Assembly (NCBI GenBank): GCA_948567375.1
Contig: OX419758.1
Span: forward strand, 2,609,001 to 2,673,000
From: Lunularia cruciata
Taxonomy: Eukaryota > Streptophyta > Marchantiopsida > Lunulariales > Lunulariaceae
DNA length: 64,000 nt
Reading direction: 5' to 3'
The notes beneath the pieces are model-generated. The model was not told the origin of the DNA and made no database searches. It saw nothing but the letters and a program-made list of their open reading frames with translations. Below, one piece after another: positions 12,310 through 22,857 of the stretch. Made by a program: the position numbers and the translations under genes. Positions within the stretch are counted from its first letter, which is position 1. Every line of letters starts with the position of its first letter.

Positions 12310-12975
12310 CGGATGGTTATTATGGTAGCACACCATGGACTAAGAAGGCAAGGAACCCCAACTCCATCATACTCCTCCAAGGCTAACACTCCAAGACTCA
12401 AGACATTGCTCACTAGAGAACTCAATGAGAGAGAGATAGTTGCAAATGAAAGGATGATGAGTACCTACTCACTCCTTGTTTATATACTTGTGAAATAGTT
12501 ACGCACCAAAGTTACTAAATATTGGAGTAACTCAAGTTACTAGGCTAAAAGTCAAGTAAAGTCAAAAAGTATAAAGGAATATCCATTCACATAGGCATAT
12601 TCCACTAGCATGTGATCTTATCTTGACCCAACCACTAAGTCAAGGATTCCTTCACATGGGCTATCCTTGGACTAAAAAAGAATCCAAGACAAAAAGGCTT
12701 GCGGGCCCAAGAGTTCTCAACTCTTTCCTCAAAGCCAAACACCTAAGAATAATACCAAGTCAACACACTAGAATCCAAAATAGTGATGCTCATCTTTTTC
12801 ACTTCTCTAAAGTAAGGTCCCCTCTATCTTAGCTATGACTAACTTTAGCTAATCATGACTAATGTAGAACCATCCTTTATCTCTATATAAATAATATCTC
12901 TCAAGTACTTGTAATACCAAGGTAAATATCACAATACCACACACATGCACAAATAGGTGTTACAAGACGAGTTAG
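12310..12975. other. Possible insertion inside the non-LTR element
   Basis: Between the finger and the RT, roughly 660 bp do not read as part of the element's protein. The stretch contains TATATAAATAATATC at about 12883 and ends near GTGTTACA (about 12964), features common in plant LTRs, so a solo LTR is one explanation. No matching second copy exists in the window and no target-site duplication can be fixed. The element's coding pattern resumes around 13080 (ARFHRFRVEDWAALQEE). Confidence 0.3.
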
Positions 12976-13079
12976 CATGGTTCCTATTCCTCCTACTCCT
13001 TCGATGGTGTCTTTGTTAACCACGTCAACTTGGTAAAACCACTAGAGGAGGACGTGTGGGGCATAGAGAGGTGGTTGCT

Positions 13080-14143
13080 AGATTTCATCGATTCCGAGTG
13101 GAGGATTGGGCAGCCCTTCAGGAGGAGTCTGTTAGGGCTACATGATTTAGGAGACAAGCATTGCCACAAGATATCACAAATTCCACTTGATTACGATGAT
13201 GTAGGACATTGGGTCAAGTGGGAGAGTTTAGTAGAGCAACACGAGCCCAACACCCTTTGTCTATAGCGAGTCCTACTAATGAGACTATCTCTTCCTTACG
13301 CTCACTATATCCTATAGCAGTAGAGGGACTACCACTAGAGGTCTTAGATTATCAACCTGAGCAGCCTTTATGTCTTGATAGTTTGCTATTTGCACAAGCA
13401 TTGTGCACTGCCCCTTGCCTTTCCTTAGGAGGCTTGTCAGGGATGGTTTATGAGCACCTTAGAGATTGCTTCCAAGAAGATGATCCCTCTAGCGGTTTTA
13501 TCAAGTTGTTTCAAGTAGCAATAGCAAGAGGAGACATTCCTATGTCTATTAGTCGGGTGTTAGGTGCTAGTCAAATTTTTGCGATGGAGAAGGACACGAG
13601 AGGCATTAGACCAATTGCTATTGGAGAGATTTTTTTGCATTTGGTCAGTCGTACCATTGTCCTTCAACATTGTTCTCACTTTCAACAACACCTTAGTCCA
13701 CATCAATTTGGAGTAGCTACACCTGGAGGATGTGAGGCTATATCTCTAAGCATTAGAGCACTCCTAGATATCCATCAGGAGTGGGTTGTCTTACAAGTGG
13801 ATGTTGAGAACGCTTTTAATAGCATCTCATGTGCATCCATCTTTAGAGAGCCTAAGGAGGCTGGTGGATCCTTGGCAAGTCTCATTCCTTTTGTGAGGTC
13901 TTTTTATGGCTCTCTTGCTTCCCTTTACTACCAGCATGGTGGTTCATAGGAGGGAGTCACCGTCTTGGAGTCAAATATTGGTACACGTCATGGAGATCCT
14001 TTAGGGGGGGCCTTATTTGCCATGGTTCACTTTAGAGCTCTCCTATCTACTACTTTGGCCATGCCAGGTTGTGTATTTCCTTCCTTGGCAAATGATACAC
14101 ACATCGTAGGCCCTGTAGATTAGATTAGGTAAGGCTTTGACTA
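13080..14143 (+). pseudogene. Non-LTR reverse transcriptase core
   Basis: The clearest open part is 13209-13949. It shows the finger/palm start (GGLSGMVYEHLRDCF), RGIRPIAIGE, HQFGVATPGGCEAI, and motif A as VVLQVDVENAFNSI with the first catalytic aspartate. After one stop it continues as GTRHGDPLGGALFAMVHF and then motif C as FPSLANDTHIVGPVD near 14079-14112. Motif C should contain two aspartates; here the first is Asn (AND). The other long copy keeps LVDDTHIM at about 24562-24590. A frame change precedes 13209. This RT would copy element RNA at the nicked target. Confidence 0.88.
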
Positions 14144-14972
14144 CTTGACTACCAAGCTACATCTAGTAGGCTTGAGAGTCAAGGTGTCAAAGTATACGGC
14201 ATGGTCCCCTTTAGGTATCCCTCCCCACCTTGAGCTTCTAGAGGGGTGTATCACATCCACAGATGGACTTCGTGTTCTTGGAGTGCTAGTAGGATCAGAG
14301 GATTTTGTCACACGCTTCTTAGACACTGCCCTTGCAGAGGATGTTCTCCATGTGGATGACCTTCCATTACTAGGAGATCCACAGGTGGCACTTGGTATAC
14401 TCTCTTCCAGTATTTCTCATCGACCATCCTACCTCATCCGTATAGTTCCTCCTTCATTGTCCTTCCTACCACATTTGAGAGCATTTGATAGGAGGATTAT
14501 GGGAGTCTTTGGTGATATTATTGGACCAAGGACCTTTGAGTGTGTGATAGGGGATTTGGCACGTAGACCGATGGCTCTATTGATCTCATGTGTTGGAGTT
14601 GGCTTGCTTTCTATGGAGGAGACGACACCTATAGCATTTTTGGGTAGTTGGGCTCTCTCGGCACCCCTACTTTCCTCTCGTTTTGTGGTTGCTGATAGGC
14701 CGGTTTTGGAGACTTATGTGATAGAGGTGGAGGGAGGATCCTTTTCTCTCCAGACATTCTTGCGATAGATGAGAGATAGTCCATCCCCACGAGCACAAGA
14801 GGATTTTCCACCATTTGCTTCACTATTGTCAGATTGGACTAGAGGTTTACAATCTTCCTTGATAGAGCGACAGTGTGAGCATACGCTACATTCTCTCTTA
14901 GTCAACTCGTCCATTCTTGAGGCTACCAAAGCACGTTTATGCTCTTGCTCTGGCAAGGGTGCAAGCTCTTAG
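14144..14972 (+). pseudogene. Non-LTR RT thumb and C-terminal region
   Basis: An uninterrupted frame at 14145-14768 follows the RT core (LVGLRVKVSKYTAWSPLG, then LHVDDLPLLGDPQVALG, then RRIMGVFGDIIGPRTFE) and continues past one stop to 14972 (CEHTLHSLLVNSSILEATKA). The same sequence is conserved, with different breaks, on the minus strand of the copy at 22858-25035, which confirms that it is part of the element's protein. No known catalytic motif is assigned; by position it is thumb plus linker before the knuckle. Conservation between two broken copies implies that the parent had one long ORF here. Confidence 0.75.
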
Positions 14973-14999
14973 ATCCTAGCTCGATCGTGCATTAGGGCT

Positions 15000-15746
15000 T
15001 TCTGACTCGCACCAGCTACTTTCTCTACAGCGATGAGGTTTTGCCTAGGTTTAGTCCACCCATTTGCATCTTCATTACTCACTTGTGAGTGTGGTTCTAT
15101 ACTAGATGCAGCAGTGGTCCACATGACATAGTGTCCTTTTGGAGGACAGAGGATAGCTACCTATGATGCCATTAGAGACGTAGTTTGCTATGGCACAAGA
15201 GAGTGGATACTTGGCTTGGAGGGAGCGTTTGTATGCCTTGCAGACGACACGTGTCAGGGTAGACTTATACTTGGTCCGAGATGATCAGGTGACAATAGCG
15301 GATGTGGTGGTTACGGACCCTATGCAGGATACAGTTTTGGAGGGAGTGATTACCCATTCCCCTGGATGGGCGGCAAGTGCAGCAACAGGTCGCAAGGTCT
15401 CCAAGTATAGGGGCATGCAGCAAGGTCACCTCTTTGTTCCTCTAGCCTTGGAGTTATATGGAGCAATGGACACGGCATTTGACACATTTGTCAATGAATG
15501 TGTGAGAGCTTATCATACTAGGCGTCAAGGGGTACCACTCTCACTCTCATACTTTGTAGCATATTTTAAACAACATGTGTCCATTGGTCTATAGAAGGCA
15601 GTGGCTGGTGCAATCCATAGGAAACCAATCATATTAGGTGATGTTTCTTTGGATGCTCCAGTTGTGTGTAGACCGTACGACTTGCATAGCTCGGATATCT
15701 TAGGTGCGGTAGGGCAGATTTCTCATATAGACTCTATTTGGGCTTA
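15000..15746 (+). pseudogene. Zinc knuckle and restriction-like endonuclease domain of non-LTR ORF
   Basis: Around 15070-15170 a knuckle reads C-X-C-X9-H-X3-C followed by PFGGQRIATYDAIRDVV. The frame at 15190-15594 then carries the putative endonuclease: DLYLVRDDQVTIADVVVTD, a K-X3-Y pair (RKVSKYRGM), and FVPLALELYGAMD. An Arg/Lys-X-Asp-hydrophobic core just after a CCHC-like knuckle is the signature position of the restriction-like endonuclease in R2-type elements. After one stop the reading continues to about 15746 (LHSSDILGAVGQISHIDS), also present in other copies. Family and position support the call; catalysis is inferred. Confidence 0.72.
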
Positions 15747-15836
15747 GCCACATGTTACCTTTTTTGTCTCTCCCTTGTACGGCTTGACGGGATCTTCCCA
15801 TCCATCATTTTTCCTACACGGTTGCTTTATCTATTT
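15747..15836 (+). other. Conserved 3' UTR and tail of non-LTR family
   Basis: This last segment is found in most copies in the window: CTCCCTTGTACGGCTTGA, then a hairpin with stem GACGGG/CCCATC and loop ATCTT (15786-15802), then CCATCATTTTTCCTACACGG and a short pyrimidine-rich end. There is no poly(A). In the copies at 4925 and 8922 the stem is perfect (GATGGG/CCCATC). R2-like enzymes recognise folded 3' UTR RNA to start target-primed reverse transcription, so this hairpin is a plausible recognition element (inference). Confidence 0.65.
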
Positions 15837-15850
15837 ATAAGAGGTTCTTT

Positions 15851-16115
15851 TGTTGATAAAGTATCACAAGCTTTTATTCCTAGTGGCTATCATCAGCGGG
15901 AGAGTTAATCTTTAGTTAGAGTGCGTTCTATAATCACCGTTTCTCGTCAGTCGCCACTATAAAACTTTGGTGAAGTGTGATTCTGCCAACTTGTGTATCT
16001 TCTTCTCTACATATGTATATTAGAGCATGACTTGTGTTCTGCTCTAATATACATAGGTCCCATTGACCATTCTTTGGTGAACATTGGTATCCCAACTTCC
16101 AATTTTTGCTTCTTA
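15851..16115 (+). repeat. 5' LTR of the copia element
   Basis: Starts TGTTGATAAAGTATCACAAG and matches the 3' LTR over AGCGGGAGAGTTAATCTTTA and CATTCTTTGGT. It contains ACTATAAAAC near 15957, a plausible TATA box, and a segment of roughly 80 bp absent from the 3' LTR. The right edge is approximate. Confidence 0.75.
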
Positions 16116-16325
16116 ATGTGGTATAAGGTATCAGACAAGAGTCTATAACAGGTTCTAAATATTTTTGTCTCATTTATTGAGTACATTTCAAGATATATGT
16201 GGAAAGAAAAATTAGATGTACTTTTAGTTTCCCAAATATTCAAGCAGCTTGTGGAGAAGCAATATGCTCAATGAGAAGGCAATGCTCAATGCTATTGGGC
16301 AGAAATAGTTAACTCTGCAATTTAC

Positions 16326-16790
16326 TTGATGAATCAATTTGCTATTGCAGTGGCGTACAAAATGACACCTTTTCAAACTTTTACAAGTAAGAAACTTGAT
16401 TTATCATATCTAAGGGTTTTTGGTTGTATTTGCTTTGTTCATGTTCTTGGTTGGAAAAGGCAAAAGCTAGATCCTAAAGCACAAAAATATGTCTTTCTTG
16501 GATATGCCTCAAATTCCAAAGGATATAGGTGTTATATAAATATTTTCTTTTTTCATGTTCTTGAAAGCAAAACTGATGAAAAGAGGCAAAAGCTAGATCC
16601 TAAAGCACAAAAATGTGTTTTCCTTGGATCTGCCTCAAATTCCATAGGATATAGTTGTTACAATCCTGATTCTAAAATTTTTATTACCAATAGAGATGTC
16701 ATATTTGAAAGTGAAATCCTTGTATCACTCTCTTTAAAGTTGCACAATTGCTTTACCAATTATTGTACCATCTACTTCTTTGAATGATCC
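16326..16790 (+). pseudogene. Copia integrase C-terminal remnant with internal duplication
   Basis: The frame shows the copia integrase tail: TPFQTFTSKKLDLSYLRVFG, then KLDPKAQKYVFLGYASNSKG, and at the end KIFITNRDVIFESE. A 126-bp unit is tandemly duplicated (starting 16458 and 16584), so the KLDPKAQK-VFLG motif appears twice, the second time with substitutions (CVFLGSASNS). The catalytic core that should precede it is deleted. Copia integrases insert cDNA; this fragment cannot. Confidence 0.82.
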
Positions 16791-17089
16791 AACTAGAATT
16801 TCTGTTTCACAACTAGTACTTCAAGTGCAATTGATGTTTCTAGTGAGCACTCTCTATCTTACTCGTTTATAAATCCCTGGTCAGTACAGGCTGTTGAGAA
16901 GCCTTCAGTCCAAGTTTCTCAACCTCTAGGAAATTTACTCCCCACTGGAGCAAATTCTCAGTCAACCTCTTAGTTCATAAATTCCAAGTAATTTAGATGA
17001 GGTTACAAGTAGTACATCTCTGCTTGAATAGCAAAGGACAAGTACAAATGTTAAATATCCAGTGAGACAAGCAATACATCCTGCAGATT

Positions 17090-17990
17090 GGGTGCAAGTC
17101 ATGGAGCTTGAAGTTGCATCACTACATTAGCAACAAACATGGGAGTGGGTGGACTTACCTCCTCATAAGAAGGCAGTTTGTTACATGTGAAATTTTAAAG
17201 TCAAGAGAAATTCTGATGGTTTAGTGAGTAGGTACAAGGCAAGACCTGTGACAAAATGCTGCTCACAGCAATATGGAGTCTATTTTGATGAAAATTTAGC
17301 CATGTTGCAAAGATGTCATCAATTTGTACACTCTCAATGTTGATCACTTTCAATAAGTGAAAGCTCTATCAGATGGACTTCAATAATGCTTTCCGCAATG
17401 GAGATTGGAGCAAGAGGTCAACATGATCTGACCACCTGGATATGAAGATCCAAGATATCCACATAAAGTTTGTGTATTGAAAAATTCTCTTTATGGACTT
17501 AAGCAAGCTTCACAAGCTTGGAATGCAAAGATAAATTCCTCTCTATTATCTATTGGATTTCAAGTTTGAAGTTCAGATTCTTCACTATACAAACTACAAA
17601 CCGGTGACAATATTGCTTTGTTGATCATCTATGTTCATGACCTGATCATCATTGGTAGTTTTCAAGATCTCATCCAGCAAGTACAAGATCAATTGAAAGG
17701 AGAGTTCAACGTGAAGGACTTGGGAGAACTCAAATAGTTCTTGCCTATTGATTTTATTCAATATGACAATAAAAATTGGTTACTACAATGTTAATATTCT
17801 CTCAATATGTTGGAGAAGTTTGGTATGATGGCTTGTGAGCCTATTTCTACTCCTCTCCCAACTTCTGTTAAGTTAAATACCAAAGATGGTGAGTTGATGG
17901 TTGATCCAAATATGTACATACAGATTCTAAGTTATGTTGTTAGGTCTAGTGAGTCAGTTTGTACAAGCACCAGTGAAGCCACCTCTTGAT
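17090..17990 (+). pseudogene. Copia reverse transcriptase remnant
   Basis: Readable across frames: QTWEWVDLPPHKKAVCYM, then [20 protein letters not shown] near 17490-17550, the catalytic box as IIYVHDLIIIGSFQDL near 17620-17660, VKDLGELK, and finally MLEKFGMMACEPISTPLP (17807). The usual YVDD is YVHD here, so the first catalytic aspartate of the box is lost. Multiple frameshifts and stops lie between the motifs. Confidence 0.85.
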
Positions 17991-18720
17991 ACAATTTGAA
18001 GGATTTTACATGATGTGAAATTTAGCGTTCAATTTGGTGTTCACTATTCAGCTGGTGGATTACCCATTGTAGAAGGTTTAACTGATGCAGATTGGGTAGA
18101 CAGTGCTCAAGATCAAAGATCAACATTAGGCTGTCTTTTCAGCCTTGGAAGTTCTACAATTAGTTGGTCTTCAAAGAAACAGCCTATTGTTGCTTTATCA
18201 TCAATGAAAGCATAATATAGAGGTTCCATTAATGTTACATGTGAGTCTATTTGGCTTAGCACCTTATTAGAAGATATGGTATATATATGTCATGATCCTA
18301 TAATTTTATATAGAGATAACATCCACAATATTAAACTTGCTAGCAATCCAATATTTCATGCCAAGACCAATGTTGCTTTATCATCAATGAAAGCATAATA
18401 TAGGGGTTCCATTGATGCTACATGTGAGTCTATTTGGCTTAACACCTTATTAGAAGATATGGGATATATATGTCATGATCTTATAATTTAATATACAGAT
18501 AACATCCACAATATTAAACTTGCTAGCAATCGAGCATTTCATGCCCAAAGATATTGAATTCCATTATCATTTGATTAGAGATAAGGTATTGGATGGAGAA
18601 ATAAATCTTTAGTATATCCCTACACATGAGTAAGTCGCTGATATTTTCACCAAAGCGTTACGTAGAGATAAATTTGAATATTTCAGATCTCATCTAGAAG
18701 TCAAAGATATTGACGTTAGC
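17991..18720 (+). pseudogene. Copia RNase H remnant with 183-bp tandem duplication
   Basis: The frame at 18015-18215 gives GLTDADWVDSAQDQRSTLGC and STISWSSKKQPIVALSSMKA, the copia RNase H signature. The unit beginning GTTGCTTTATCATCAATGAA at 18189 is repeated at 18372, a 183-bp tandem copy carrying CESIWLSTLLEDM twice. The end of pol follows the second copy (IEFHYHLIRDKVLDGEINL, then ADIFTKALRRDKFE). The duplication arose after insertion, since no functional copia has it. Confidence 0.85.
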
Positions 18721-18731
18721 TTGAGGGAGAG

Positions 18732-18911
18732 TGTAAATGAAGTATCACAAGCTATTACTCCTAGTGGCTAGGGTCAGCGGGAGAGTTAATCTTTAGTTAG
18801 AGTTTGTTCTTTAATCACCGTTTCTCTATCTATATATATTCATATTCGAGCAGGACTTGTGTCCCGCATACCATTCTTTGGTATCTCAACTCTCATTTTT
18901 CAGTTACTAAT
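18732..18911 (+). repeat. 3' LTR of the copia element
   Basis: Begins TGTAAATGAAGTATCACAAG directly after the polypurine tract GAGGGAGAG and ends near 18911. It is shorter than the 5' LTR. The two diverge clearly, which implies an old insertion. Confidence 0.75.
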
Positions 18912-21900
18912 ACCTCTACTAGTACATGTCACTTGAGAGAGTGGAAACAGGTGCAAAGGCTCAAATTTGCTATTAGCTTGAATACTCAGTTTTGAACCCC
19001 CCGAGTAGGTACATTCCTATCCATCATTTAGTTCAGCCCTCTTTCTTATGTGCAAGCCGTCTCCACGGGATATTGTCTAATTCAACTACCTATTCTGATC
19101 TGGAATTCTTTCTGTAAGCGTTGAACTTGAGTCGATAAGATGGACACACTAGAACCAAAGCAAGTTTTCACGATGAAGACTTGAGCAAGAATTGACATTC
19201 CTGATTCTGAACATGCTAGGGGTAGTTACTGGTTAACGCTAAGTTGTGGATGTTATCCCTTTCAATGTCATGAACTGAAATGAAATTTCGATGCAGGGCG
19301 TCGCAGTTTAGTTCCAAACGTTTTCACGAGGTTCTCCATGTCCAAGAAAGAAGAACTATGCCGTATATTCTCCAGGCGGCCATTTGTACCTGGTCCGAAG
19401 GACACACCTGGACTGCGCGGAAAGTGAAGAGGAGGAAGACATGGTAGGTCACATAGTCTAATTTTGCATATGCAGCACAGTGCATGATATTCTGATCACG
19501 GGACATCGCACTGTGGTAAGTTGACTGGCAGTCGATTAAGATAATCGAGCTTCAAGGGTTGAGTTTAAGATACTAATACAGTGCCGATGCATATATGCAT
19601 CGACGGGCGAGAAGTAGAGATTCGTGTATCTGTGAGTCTGTGGGTTAACTCTACTGTAATTCGCTGGCGAAATGCTGGATTACGTGGTGGAAGAATGATT
19701 CACTCAACCCTGGTCTATTTTCACCTCAGTCGGGTCCAAAGCTGGCGTGGAAATCAGGGTTGGATTACCGTAGTTTCTCCGGTCCGTGTTTCACCTTGCG
19801 TGATGGTCAGGGTTCGAATGGTCAACTAAACTCGATCGACTTCACTTCGCTTTATGCCATTGTCATCCATATGAGCAAAAAACCATGTCAACGTTGGCTA
19901 ATCTAATCCAGAAGAGCTTTTCTTCGGTATGCCCGCTCAAAAGCTTCAGATAAATAGAAAGCATTCACTCATTCATAAAGCTGATTAAAAGATATATATG
20001 AGGAAAACCATATGAATTAACGAAATTGTGCTGATTGTGATAGATAAAAAGGTCATGTTGTACGCGACGATGTCAAGTTGACTCCATCTAAGAAAATAAG
20101 AAAAACGAAAAGATACCGAGTAATCGTTGATTACTTCAAGATAGTAGAACTAAGAATTCATCAAACTATTGTGATCTAATTTAACGAGTTGTCAACAAAG
20201 AATTTTCAAATCAGGAGGTTCTTCGGAAGCGTAATTGGAATTACCCTTCACATGCTCTTACTTCCAAGATAGTTGTGTGAGTGTATTGCCTAAAAATTTG
20301 TGTCTAGGGTACTCCGGTCTTCCCTTGGTACCACCAGTAGAGGAAGGAGTGCCTGGATCAAAAGGGGAGTGCCCCTAGACGTTTGAGAAGGGTCAGCCGG
20401 GTGCCAAGGAAGAATCTCAATGGAGACCATCAATCAATCAATCACATGCGAATACTGTCTAAAAGGTTGTTCATTTATCGGGCGACAATGGTGGAACCTT
20501 TACCCATACCCCTGAATGATAATTACGTTCAAAGCTCATGCGTTCTCAGCTGAATCTTTTGTATGCAGCAATGAAGAGTCCAGGTTCGACGTGCTGCTTC
20601 ATGCAACCTATGAAACTACGTGTTCTGATTGGAATGTTCTTTCTTACAAACAATAACGGGCTCTCGATCTCTTGTAATTTTCTGCCGGTTCCCTGGATCC
20701 TTTCGTGCCTCTCCAGTATCACGGCATCTACTGTGCTACCGATAGTACGGGGAGGATGAAGGATCGAGGTTGAAACGCCAACTTTATATTTTGTTTTAGG
20801 TTTGCAGCACTTTCACGTGAATTTCTATGGCTTCATTAAGCTTCCATATGTGCTAATACGCACTTAAAAAGCAAATCTCAAGGAATTGCATACATAAATT
20901 TGAAATAAACCCTGCTCCTTCTGCTGGTTTGAATGCGTGAAACAACACTTTCCATCTTCATGTTCGGGGAACATGTAGTCAGGTGTTTATGCACACTCCA
21001 TTCCCTTCATAGAAGCGAGGGTGAGGACTTCTGAAACGACCTTGTCGTCCTTTTTGACAATATGGGACAAGAACATTAAATGATTCCTATATAAACAGTG
21101 GTGTATACCGTTGCTCATTGCACCTCATCACAGTAACAATCAATACGTTGAGTACTCATGCATAGAAAGTCAGATAAAGCATATGATACCGCAAAAGGAT
21201 GCAGGTCACGCTTTTCGAAAATAGCTTTCTCTTACTCAAGGGCCACAGTAATTGGAAGCTTTGGGTTGCAAGAACACGTTCTGACGTAAAAGCTTTTCGA
21301 TGAGAACGGACATGTCTTACATATTTTGAGTTGCCGTTAAACGTGTAGTCTCAATGATGTTGAAAAATGCGGTATCTTCTTTTGAGAACGTTCACAATTT
21401 AAACGTTAGTAAAGGCTTCCCTTCCTTGTTTTATCTGCTTTTAAGCATTATATAGCTCAATAAAGCGGTCAGATTGATTTTGGAGGTGGTAGAATTTAGA
21501 TGCAAAATATACCAAATTAACATCGCTTTGAAAAGGATAGAATTGTAGATCTTCATAGATAAATTCCGTTATGAACGAATCTATAATAAAAAGATCCCAG
21601 TAACTAATTCACATAAAACCAGGAGGGGTGGAGAGTTCAGTTGATTGAAAGAGGTAGACTTCTATTTCAGAGAATGATTCATCTATCTGAGTGATCGGTG
21701 ACTTAGAGGTTCTAAAAGTAAGAAAAATGAATTGATTTTTGGGTTCGAATCCTCAAACACCAACGATTCAATCAAAAAGGAAAACGACACTTCACTCGGT
21801 ACGATAGACAACGTGTACCTATAGTGTGTGTGCAGAAATCATCGTTTACAATTAGAGGTGCCCACGAGAGTAATTTGTACTGGTTGCTGATTGCGAGGTT

Positions 21901-22857
21901 GAAGATCATTCTCGTAAAAAAGAGCGCCTTTATGAGCTGCTCCTTGGGTTGCTTCGACATTCCACAAAGAACACTGGAGAAGATCCGGCATCTTTTTGTT
22001 CTCATGGCCTGTTCGTTTCGCTGGCAATTGCTTACTGTACCCTCCTCTTTCCATTCAAAATGTCGTTGAGAGTCGAGACCTCCTGACATTGTGCCATTGG
22101 AAAGAGTGCGGGCAGTTGCTTTCGCTACTTGATTCCTACAACGTCTATCTCTCTTTCTTTCAAAGTACGTAACGTATATATCGAAAGCGACTCCGTAGTT
22201 CTTTAACACTTTATTCTCAAGTATCGGCATGCATCTTCACATTCTGAATAACATAGCGGATTTGCTAATTCTTTTTTCTTCTATCATCATTTTTTAAATC
22301 CCACCCTCTTTGCCTTTTGAGATCTTATTCTTACATTGATAGGGACAATGATAGCACGGAAGCGTGTTAGTGCATGTGTCCTCTTGCCAATATTTTTACT
22401 GAAAAGGTGACACCTGATGCTAACATTGGATTATTGGACGATGAGCTAAGGGAACTAAAATCTTTCACATCCATAGAATAATTATAAGCTGCTGGGTAGC
22501 AATCGAAATTACCCACTGCAAGTATTGTTTGTTATGTGCAGGTCTTCACCCAAAACCCATGTGATATACCCTACTGTACTTGTACGTTTTCTTCAACATG
22601 GTGAGGAGATAGATGATCGTAGCTCAACCAGCGTTCTAAATACTCCTACGAGAGTATCCTACTTTCCGAGTAAGATAACGCATTATGTCAGCGATGGAAG
22701 ATAATATTACGCATGACATTGGATCCAACCATGCGGAGTTCAGGGATGTTTGCTTGCGTAATCTTTGAACTGTCATAATTCTTAGTCATAATAACTATCG
22801 TAATAACTTCTGCATCCTACTTGGAAATCATTTGAGGTTAGTTTATAGGTTAGGTTA
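18912..22857. other. Unassigned intergenic DNA of moderate GC
   Basis: No gene, repeat family or RNA gene is supported in this long stretch. The frames at 19581, 20538, 21772-22230 (minus, 152 codons) and 22782 (minus) show no conserved motif and no splice-consistent extension that could be recognised. GGGTTCGAATCCTC near 21751 resembles a tRNA T-arm, but no tRNA can be folded around it. Base composition resembles the flanks of the two host genes more than the AT-rich deserts, so an unrecognised lineage-specific gene or non-coding transcript is possible. Confidence 0.4.

Larger units (their letters stand above)
11787..15846 (+). mobile_element. Longest copy of the RLE-type non-LTR retrotransposon family
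   Basis: Domains in order: C2H2 zinc finger (11917-11985), a possible inserted segment (12310-12975), reverse transcriptase (about 13080-14143), RT thumb and C-terminal region (to 14972), cysteine/histidine knuckle and restriction-like endonuclease (about 15000-15746), and a 3' UTR ending CTACACGGTTGCTTT near 15836. No APE-type endonuclease is seen. This layout is that of RLE-encoding non-LTR elements (R2/NeSL/HERO/Dualen-like). Several stops and one lost catalytic residue show it is dead. The left edge is unknown. On the right a copia element begins at 15851. Confidence 0.85.
15851..18911 (+). mobile_element. Ty1/copia element with both LTRs, internally deleted
   Basis: LTRs of about 180-263 bp bracket decayed copia pol: integrase tail, RT, RNase H. 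Gag and protease are absent, which suggests a large internal deletion after the primer-binding site (GTATCAGACAAGAG near 16129). A polypurine tract TTGAGGGAGAG precedes the 3' LTR. It lies directly 3' of the non-LTR element, only a few bases past its tail. Three tandem-duplication or frameshift scars and a mutated catalytic box show that it is old. Confidence 0.85.

Noticed and set aside
12310-12975. Defined solo LTR inside the non-LTR element
   Set aside because: TATA-like and TTACA-like features exist, but no second copy, no exact ends and no target duplication; kept only as a possible insertion.
21735-21775. tRNA-like sequence with GGTTCGAATCC
   Set aside because: Only a T-arm/B-box-like stretch is seen; no acceptor stem, D-arm or anticodon stem can be formed around it.
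21772-22230. 152-codon minus-strand frame as a host gene
   Set aside because: No recognisable motif, overlapping frames on both strands, no splice partner.
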